Shown here in pieces: positions 58,672 through 64,000 of a DNA stretch of 64,000 nt. Every line of letters begins with the position of its first letter. Within the stretch, counting starts at the first letter, position 1. A program made the position numbers and the translations under genes. This DNA is from Thermocaproicibacter sp036260805 (GTDB taxonomy: Bacteria > Bacillota > Clostridia > Oscillospirales > Acutalibacteraceae). The notes under the pieces are model-generated. The model saw nothing but the letters and a program-made list of their open reading frames with translations. It was not told the origin of the DNA and did not search any database. The DNA is taken from the NCBI GenBank assembly GCA_036260805.1, contig DATALZ010000055.1, forward strand, positions 17,606 to 81,605, given 5' to 3'.

Positions 58672-59787
58672 TTATACGACGCTGCCCTTGGCAATGTAGA
58701 CCGGGTAGGACTCAAAGCCCAGAAGTGAGCGGTCGTTTTTAATGATAACGTCCTTGTCGGCAATTACATAATTCAACCGGCTGTTCGGACGGATTACGCT
58801 GTCCTGCAAAATCACGCAATTCTCAACAACCGTTCCCTTGCCCACATGGACACCGCGGAACAGCACGCTATTGCGGACTTCGCCCTCAATGACGCAGCCG
58901 TCTGCAATCAGCGAATTGGAAACAGATGCTCCAAGGCCGTAGCGTGCCGGCATATCGTCGCGGACTTTTGTGTAAATCGGACGGTTTGGGTTGAAAAGCT
59001 CCGTTCTTACATTTGGCAGCATCAGTGCCATGTTGGCCTCAAAATATGCCACACCGGAGCTGACAATTTTTGCAAATCCTTTAAAATCATACGAAAAAAC
59101 ACGGTAATTCGATATGTTCCGCTGCAGCAGGTCGCGCTCAAAATTGTAAAGATTGCGGCTGACGCAGTCCGTGACAAGCCGGATGAGAAGTTCGCGGCGT
59201 ATGAGCATCATGCCCATACCAAAACAGCATTCGCCTTCCGTGCGCGGGTTGATCAGCATATCGCGTACGCGGCCGTCCGGGTCCACAGTGTAGACCGACG
59301 GGTCGGTAATTTTATCCGGAATTCTGCCGTAGCGGCACACCATCGTAATATCCGCCTTCGTCTTCACATGCTGTGCCAGCACGTCGGTATAGTCAATATT
59401 GCAAATAATGTCGCTGTCCGTAAGAATCACGTACTCTTCCTTGGAATTCTGCAGGAAAGCCTGCGCGGAAGAAAGCGACTCAATCCGGCTGTTGCTGTTT
59501 ATGGACTCCGCGTCGAACGGAGGAAGGATAAACAGCCCCTCGCGTTTGCGGGAAAGGTCCCACGCCTTGCCGGAACCCAAGTGATCCATCAGGGATTGGT
59601 AATTGCCTTTCGTAATGACTCCCACCTTGTTGATTCCCGAGTTCACCATGTTGGAAAGCGGGAAATCGATGAGACAGTATCTTCCGCCGAATGGAACCGA
59701 ACCCATCGTGCGGTTTTCGGTCAGTTCGCGTACTTTTTCTTCGTGAACGCTGGAAAAGATAAGGCCAAGTACATTATTTCCGCGCAT
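58672..59787 (-). CDS. glgD: Glucose-1-phosphate adenylyltransferase subunit GlgD
   Basis: A 371-residue GlgD, the modulatory partner of GlgC in Firmicutes. The start NNVLGLIFSSVHEEKVRELTENRTMGSVPFGGRYCLIDFPLSNMVNSGI parallels GlgC but lacks the catalytic GGQGSRL loop, as expected for the non-catalytic subunit. The C-terminal left-handed beta helix is present (NSVLFRGVHVGKGTVVENCVI). The start at 59787 overlaps the glgC stop by 14 bases and follows GGAGG. Confidence 0.95.
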   Translation of the reverse strand: MRGNNVLGLIFSSVHEEKVRELTENRTMGSVPFGGRYCLIDFPLSNMVNSGINKVGVITKGNYQSLMDHLGSGKAWDLSRKREGLFILPPFDAESINSNSRIESLSSAQAFLQNSKEEYVILTDSDIICNIDYTDVLAQHVKTKADITMVCRYGRIPDKITDPSVYTVDPDGRVRDMLINPRTEGECCFGMGMMLIRRELLIRLVTDCVSRNLYNFERDLLQRNISNYRVFSYDFKGFAKIVSSGVAYFEANMALMLPNVRTELFNPNRPIYTKVRDDMPARYGLGASVSNSLIADGCVIEGEVRNSVLFRGVHVGKGTVVENCVILQDSVIRPNSRLNYVIADKDVIIKNDRSLLGFESYPVYIAKGSVV

Positions 59788-61009
59788 TTTTGTCGGCCTC
59801 CTCTTCCAGTTTGTCTTTGTCAATCATCGCTTTCGGGGGAATTTCCGTCCCCGGCGGGATGATGCAGTTTTCTCCTACAACCGTAACTCCCCACTCATCC
59901 TTGTTTTCAATGTCTTCCGGGCGGGCACCGACAACTACTCCTTTTCCGATAACGCAGTTCTCGGCTACGATTGCGTACTGCACGACCGCGTTTTCTTCAA
60001 TCCGCGCGTTCGGCATGATGATGGAGTCGCGCACAACCGCTCCGGGTGCTATGTAAACTCCTGAGAACAGTACCGCAAAATCAATTTCACCGTATACGTT
60101 GCAGCCTTCCGCAATCAGCGAGTTCTGAACTTTCGCGCTCTTTGCAATGTAATGCGGCGGCATGACCGGATTGCGGCAGTAGATTTTCCAGTTTTCCTCA
60201 CTCAGATCAAGCGGTATATTCGGATTCAGCAGATCCATGTTGGACTCCCAGAGGCTGTCGATGGTTCCGACATCCTTCCAGTAGCCTTCGAACTTGTAGG
60301 CAAACATGCGCTCGCCCGCCTTCAGCATGGCAGGAAGAACGTCCTTACCAAAATCGTTTGAAGATTTCGGGTCGGCTTCATCCGCTTCCAGATACTTGCG
60401 GAGCTTGCTCCAGGTAAAAACATAGATTCCCATGGAAGCCTGATTGCTTTTCGGCACCTTCGGTTTTTCATCGAATTCATAGATGGAGCCGTCTTCGTTC
60501 GTGTTGAGGATTCCGAAGCGTTTCGCTTCTTCCATCGGAACATCGATCTCCGCAATGGTGCAGTCGGCTTCTTTTTCCTTATGGAACGCAATCATTTTGG
60601 AGTAATCCATCTTGTAAATATGGTCACCGGAAAGAACAATCACATATTCGGGATTATACCGTTCAATGTAGGGTATATTCTGGTAAATCGCATTGGCCGT
60701 TCCCTTGTACCAGTCGGACTTGCGGCTGCGCTGATAAGGCGGGAGAACCCGTACGCCCGCGTTTGTACTGTCCAGGTCCCAGGGCTGCCCATTGCCGATA
60801 TATTCATTCAGTACAAGCGGCTGATACTGCGTTAAAACGCCGACGCACTCAATACCGGAATTGACACAGTTGGAAAGGGGAAAATCAATAATGCGGTATT
60901 TTCCTCCGTAAGGGACAGCGGGTTTTGCCAGATTCTTTGTCAGGACTCCGAGCCGGCTGCCCTGGCCTCCTGCCAGCAGCATCGCGACTACTTCCTGTTT
61001 TGGCAGCAT
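59774..61009 (-). CDS. glgC: Glucose-1-phosphate adenylyltransferase catalytic subunit
   Basis: ADP-glucose pyrophosphorylase (411 residues): makes ADP-glucose from ATP and glucose-1-phosphate. The nucleotide loop is MLLAGGQGSRLGVLTKNLAKPAVPYGGKYRIIDFPLSNCVNSGI. The catalytic Asp region is VLSGDHIYKMDY; FDEKPKVPKSNQASMGIYVF and the C-terminal beta helix follow. I chose the ATG at 61009 after AGAAGGA; an in-frame ATG at 61027 lies within that site. It pairs with GlgD to form a heterotetramer. Confidence 0.97.
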   Translation of the reverse strand: MLPKQEVVAMLLAGGQGSRLGVLTKNLAKPAVPYGGKYRIIDFPLSNCVNSGIECVGVLTQYQPLVLNEYIGNGQPWDLDSTNAGVRVLPPYQRSRKSDWYKGTANAIYQNIPYIERYNPEYVIVLSGDHIYKMDYSKMIAFHKEKEADCTIAEIDVPMEEAKRFGILNTNEDGSIYEFDEKPKVPKSNQASMGIYVFTWSKLRKYLEADEADPKSSNDFGKDVLPAMLKAGERMFAYKFEGYWKDVGTIDSLWESNMDLLNPNIPLDLSEENWKIYCRNPVMPPHYIAKSAKVQNSLIAEGCNVYGEIDFAVLFSGVYIAPGAVVRDSIIMPNARIEENAVVQYAIVAENCVIGKGVVVGARPEDIENKDEWGVTVVGENCIIPPGTEIPPKAMIDKDKLEEEADKNARK

Positions 61010-61023
61010 GTGTATTCCTTCTT

Positions 61024-63015
61024 TCATTGTTTGGCAGTTTCTTTTTTATGAGCGGCCGTTTTTCTGGCCGGAGCGGTTTTTTTGTCCGCTTCATCCGAAA
61101 TCTGTGGTTTGGGCTTCTTCCGCCTGCATTTAAGGTAAATGACTGAAAGAGGCGGCAGCGTAAGGCTGATGGACTGCTCGCAGCCGTGCATGGGCGGTTC
61201 TGAACTTACGATATTATTCCCATTCTCAATTCCGCTCCCGCCGTATTTTACATTATCCGAGGAAAAAACCTCTTCGTAAACTCCGTCATAAGGAGCACCG
61301 ATACGGTAGTTGTCACGCCTCACCGGAAGGAAATTACATACGGCAATAATCTCTTTGCCGGAATGGTCAAGTCTGCGGAAGGCAATTACGCTTTGCGTAT
61401 AATCGTCATTGGAAATCCACGAAAAGCCTTCCCAGGAAAAATCGTCTTCCCATAGCGGCGCATTGTCCAGATAAAAATGGTTTAAATCGCGGAAAAAGTC
61501 CTGCTGTTGGCGGTGCTGTTCGTAATCCAAAAGCAGCCAGTCCAATTCCTGTTCATAATTCCACTCAATAAACTGGCTGAACTCCGTTCCCATAAAGATC
61601 AGTTTCTTGCCGGGATGCGCCATCATGTAACAGAGGAAAGCGCGGACGCTTGCAAATTTCTGTTCGTATGTACCGGGCATCTTGTTGATCAGCGAACATT
61701 TCCCATGTACCACTTCGTCATGTGAAATGGGCAAAACAAAATTCTCAGAGAACGCATAAAAGAACGAGAAAGTTAGGTTGTCGTGGTTATACTTACGGTA
61801 AAGCGGATCAAGAGAAATGTAGTGAAGCATGTCGTTCATCCAACCCATGTTCCACTTGTAGTTAAACCCAAGCCCGCCGCAGTAGGTCGGCCTTGAAACC
61901 ATTGGCCAGGATGTAGACTCCTCGGCGATCATCATAACTTCCGGGAATTCGGCGAAAACTGTCTCATTCAGCTTCTTCAGAAAATCCACGGCTTCCAGAT
62001 TTTCTTTGCCGCCGTTTTTGTTCGGAACCCACTCGCCGTCCTTGCGGCTGTAGTCCAGGTACAGCATGGATGCAACCGCGTCGACGCGGAGCCCATCGAT
62101 ATGATAATTCTCCAGCCAGAAGACCGCGCTGGAAGTAAGGAAACTGACGACTTCACTCCTGCCGTAATCAAAGACCAGCGTACCCCAGTCTTTGTGTTCA
62201 CCCTTGCGCGGATCCGCATATTCGTAGCATGGCGTGCCGTCAAACCTTGCAAGGCCAAATTCATCCTTCGGGAAATGTGCCGGCACCCAGTCCATAATCA
62301 CGCCGATTCCGGCTTCATGGCATTTTTCCACAAAGCTCATAAACTGTTTCGGTTCGCCGTAACGGGAAGTCGGTGCAAAATAACCCGTTACCTGGTAACC
62401 CCAGGAACCGTCGTACGGATACTCCGTTACCGGCATCAGCTCAATGTGGGTATAGCCCATATCCTTCACATAAGGAATCAGTTCATCGGCAAGCTTATCG
62501 TAGGAAAAGACGTTTCCGTCCCGGTAACGCCGCCACGACCCCGGATGTATCTCGTAAATATTCACCGGCTGATTGTAATGCTGTTTCGCTTTCTTGCGCC
62601 GGAGCCAAGCCTGATCCTTCCACTCAAAGCCGGAGATATCATAGTATTTAGATGCATTGCCGGGTGCGATTTCATAATGGAAAGCGTATGGATCACTTTT
62701 GTAAACCTGTTTTCCATCCGCTGATGTAATACAGAATTTATAGGAATCGAACTGATGGAGCGCAAACGGAAGGTAACATTCCCAAACTCCGCTGCTGATT
62801 TTTTCCAATATATTCGTTTCCGTATCCCAGTGGTTGAAATCACCTACAATTGAGACAGCGGCTGCATTCGGGGCCCATACCCGGCAGGACATACATTCCT
62901 TTCCGTCAAGTTCAGTTTTATGTACGCCTAAATATTCGTACGCTTTGCTGTTTGTTCCCTGGTGGAATAAATAAAGTGGCAGATTATCCTCGGCGGATAT
63001 TTTATTATTCTGCAT
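61024..63015 (-). CDS. glgB: 1,4-alpha-glucan branching enzyme
   Basis: GH13 branching enzyme (663 residues). An N-terminal CBM48 domain (SCRVWAPNAAAVSIVGDFNHWD) is followed by the barrel. Catalytic Asp is in HIDGLRVDAVASMLYLDYSRK, Glu in VMMIAEESTSWP, and the transition-state Asp in ISHDEVVHGKCSL. The C-terminal beta domain ends in a basic tail (KCRRKKPKPQISDEADKKT). The start at 63015 follows AAAAGGAG. It is the first gene of the glgB-C-D-A operon. Confidence 0.96.
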   Translation of the reverse strand: MQNNKISAEDNLPLYLFHQGTNSKAYEYLGVHKTELDGKECMSCRVWAPNAAAVSIVGDFNHWDTETNILEKISSGVWECYLPFALHQFDSYKFCITSADGKQVYKSDPYAFHYEIAPGNASKYYDISGFEWKDQAWLRRKKAKQHYNQPVNIYEIHPGSWRRYRDGNVFSYDKLADELIPYVKDMGYTHIELMPVTEYPYDGSWGYQVTGYFAPTSRYGEPKQFMSFVEKCHEAGIGVIMDWVPAHFPKDEFGLARFDGTPCYEYADPRKGEHKDWGTLVFDYGRSEVVSFLTSSAVFWLENYHIDGLRVDAVASMLYLDYSRKDGEWVPNKNGGKENLEAVDFLKKLNETVFAEFPEVMMIAEESTSWPMVSRPTYCGGLGFNYKWNMGWMNDMLHYISLDPLYRKYNHDNLTFSFFYAFSENFVLPISHDEVVHGKCSLINKMPGTYEQKFASVRAFLCYMMAHPGKKLIFMGTEFSQFIEWNYEQELDWLLLDYEQHRQQQDFFRDLNHFYLDNAPLWEDDFSWEGFSWISNDDYTQSVIAFRRLDHSGKEIIAVCNFLPVRRDNYRIGAPYDGVYEEVFSSDNVKYGGSGIENGNNIVSSEPPMHGCEQSISLTLPPLSVIYLKCRRKKPKPQISDEADKKTAPARKTAAHKKETAKQ

Positions 63016-63061
63016 GGAAAACAACTCCTTTTCGGACCGCTGCTGCGTTTTCTTTACATTT

Positions 63062-63089
63062 ATCATAACACAATCTGGTAAAGAATCAA
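63062..63089 (-). promoter_or_regulatory. Promoter of the glg operon
   Basis: TTGATT (63084-63089), 16 bases, TATGAT (63062-63067) on the minus strand, about 45 bases before glgB. Confidence 0.65.
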
Positions 63090-63290
63090 GCTTTTTAGTT
63101 AATTTCTTGCAATATTTCTATCAATAGTTATCATTTTTTGTTAACTTTGTTATAAAAACTAATTAATTTTCGGTTAAGCAATCGCAATGCTAAAATTGTA
63201 GCATATTTCCCATGTCGATTTTTGCATTTTTTAGTTTGATCTATCCTGAATAATCGATTTGAGAAATGTAAGTTCTGTTCTTCGGGCACG
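63090..63290. other. AT-rich intergenic stretch upstream of glgB
   Basis: No gene or clear repeat is seen. It is rich in A/T and contains a GTTAAC-type palindrome but nothing decisive. Confidence 0.5.
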
Positions 63291-63321
63291 AAAAAGCGGC
63301 ACGGTTTTTAAGCCGTGCCGC
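63291..63321 (-). terminator. Terminator of the right-edge gene
   Basis: A nine-bp stem, GCGGCACGG with CCGTGCCGC, is followed by TTTTT on the minus strand. Confidence 0.85.
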
Positions 63322-63343
63322 CAAAAAGTGTGAAACTTATGAC

Positions 63344-64000
63344 TTATTTAATTATGGTCCCTACCGTATGCGGCGATTTTTCACCGTTAACATAAAATCC
63401 TGCGCTGTTGCCGGCTTTACCGACAGCTGTTACGGTAAAGAAGTAATCGCTGCCTTTGGAACCGGCGAACTTTACCTGGAATACGGAGCTGTTTCCACTG
63501 ATGAATATCGGCTTTTTGCTATAAGTCACTTTAAATGTGTAGGACTTTCCCTCTTTGACGGAAAGGCGTTTGCCGGTATCCAGTTTCATAGCAGGAACCG
63601 CTTTCACCCTTTGCGGAAGCAGAACATACTTGGAGCTGTGGCTGATGGTAATGGTTACATACCCGTCCGCATCAACTTTGCAGAAATGGCAATCGGAATA
63701 TTCCAGCTGTTTCTCTGTTGTGTTGCAGTAATACAGATATGCCATCTGCCCTGCTTTGAATCCCTGGTCGCCAACGTAAACCTTAACCGTCGCGATACCC
63801 GGCAGATTATCATTGTCGCCAAACGTTAGCAGTGCCCCGGATACGGATGTCAGGCCGCTTACTTCTGAATCCAGCGAAGAAGTTTTTGTATTCAGAGCAA
63901 GGTTCAGATCTTTAATCAGATCAAGGTCTGCCCCTTTGAAGGTCCAGCTGTAAATAGCCTTTCCAGTTGTTGAATCCACAACCGAAACCGTAATATCCTT
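63344..64000 (-). CDS. Probable secreted protein with Ig-like C-terminus (5' end outside window)
   Basis: Visible: 218 residues of the C-terminal part, in frame through the window edge, ending GEKSPHTVGTIIK. It has beta-rich character with Ser/Thr/Gly turns (FGDNDNLPGIATVKVYVGDQGFKAGQMAYLYY, GYVTITISHSSKYVLL, KSYTFKVTYSKKPIFISGNSSVFQVKFAG). The last ~80 residues look like a bacterial Ig-like or cell-surface module. No catalytic motif and no anchor are visible in this part. The start and signal peptide must lie beyond 64000. Function unknown. Confidence 0.7.
   Translation of the reverse strand, partial: KDITVSVVDSTTGKAIYSWTFKGADLDLIKDLNLALNTKTSSLDSEVSGLTSVSGALLTFGDNDNLPGIATVKVYVGDQGFKAGQMAYLYYCNTTEKQLEYSDCHFCKVDADGYVTITISHSSKYVLLPQRVKAVPAMKLDTGKRLSVKEGKSYTFKVTYSKKPIFISGNSSVFQVKFAGSKGSDYFFTVTAVGKAGNSAGFYVNGEKSPHTVGTIIK

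Overview
The window is a chromosomal stretch of a spore-forming, Gram-positive Clostridia-type bacterium. The best guess is the Oscillospiraceae/Ruminococcaceae side of the Oscillospirales. The reasons are spoVS, rny-ymdB, T-box leaders on thrS and leuA, FakA and RecG, a GlgC/GlgD pair, lipoproteins with Ser/Ala/Gln-rich linkers, and strong AGGAGG ribosome sites with frequent TTG and GTG starts. There is no phage, plasmid, CRISPR array, intact IS or rRNA/tRNA gene. Most of the window is housekeeping, with accessory envelope genes in between. All assignments rest on reading motifs; no database search was run.

Layout. 1-1.5 kb: L-serine dehydratase (sdaAB-sdaAA, cut by the left edge). 1.9-5.5 kb: two lipoproteins, a YbjQ protein, an acetyltransferase and a VanY-type D,D-carboxypeptidase. 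5.7-8.9 kb: gltX and glnS side by side. 9-11.1 kb: a structured intergenic element, an acetyltransferase, birA and a candidate small RNA. 11.2-16.3 kb: DUF951, prfA, sua5, coaE, a lytic transglycosylase and an M18 aminopeptidase. 16.4-18.7 kb: thrS with its T-box. 18.9-26.1 kb: rny, ymdB, spoVS, fakA, recG and a HEAT-like protein. 26.1-31.5 kb: a structured intergenic region, a phosphoesterase, a penicillin-binding carboxypeptidase and a three-gene ABC-2 exporter. 31.7-32.7 kb: two small orphan membrane proteins.

32.8-36.3 kb (minus strand): rpmG-secE-nusG-rplK-rplA-rplJ-rplL with an L10 leader and two L1-type sites. This cluster ends in a strong terminator and is not followed by rpoB. 36.5-43.9 kb: an unknown protein, ddl, DUF1934, argS, a degenerate homocysteine-methyltransferase-like protein, rsmA and a dCMP-deaminase-like enzyme. 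43.9-48.8 kb: an AraC regulator, leuB, leuA with its T-box, and a histidine phosphatase. 49-55.9 kb: an XRE regulator, a two-repeat lipoprotein, and a PadR-DUF1700-DUF4097-ABC transporter operon. 55.9-63.1 kb (minus strand): a glycogen operon glgB-glgC-glgD-glgA followed by a membrane-anchored GH3 hydrolase. The right edge cuts a probable secreted protein.

How they work together. The translation genes (two tRNA-charging pairs, RF1, t6A synthesis, ribosomal proteins, RsmA) and the RNA-decay gene rny form the core. VanY, the penicillin-binding carboxypeptidase, Ddl, the transglycosylase and the GH3 enzyme bear on peptidoglycan. The glg genes make and branch glycogen. The least explained items are the PadR/DUF1700/DUF4097/ABC module, the zinc-ligand-less methyltransferase relative, the candidate sRNA before DUF951-prfA, and the two structured intergenic elements.
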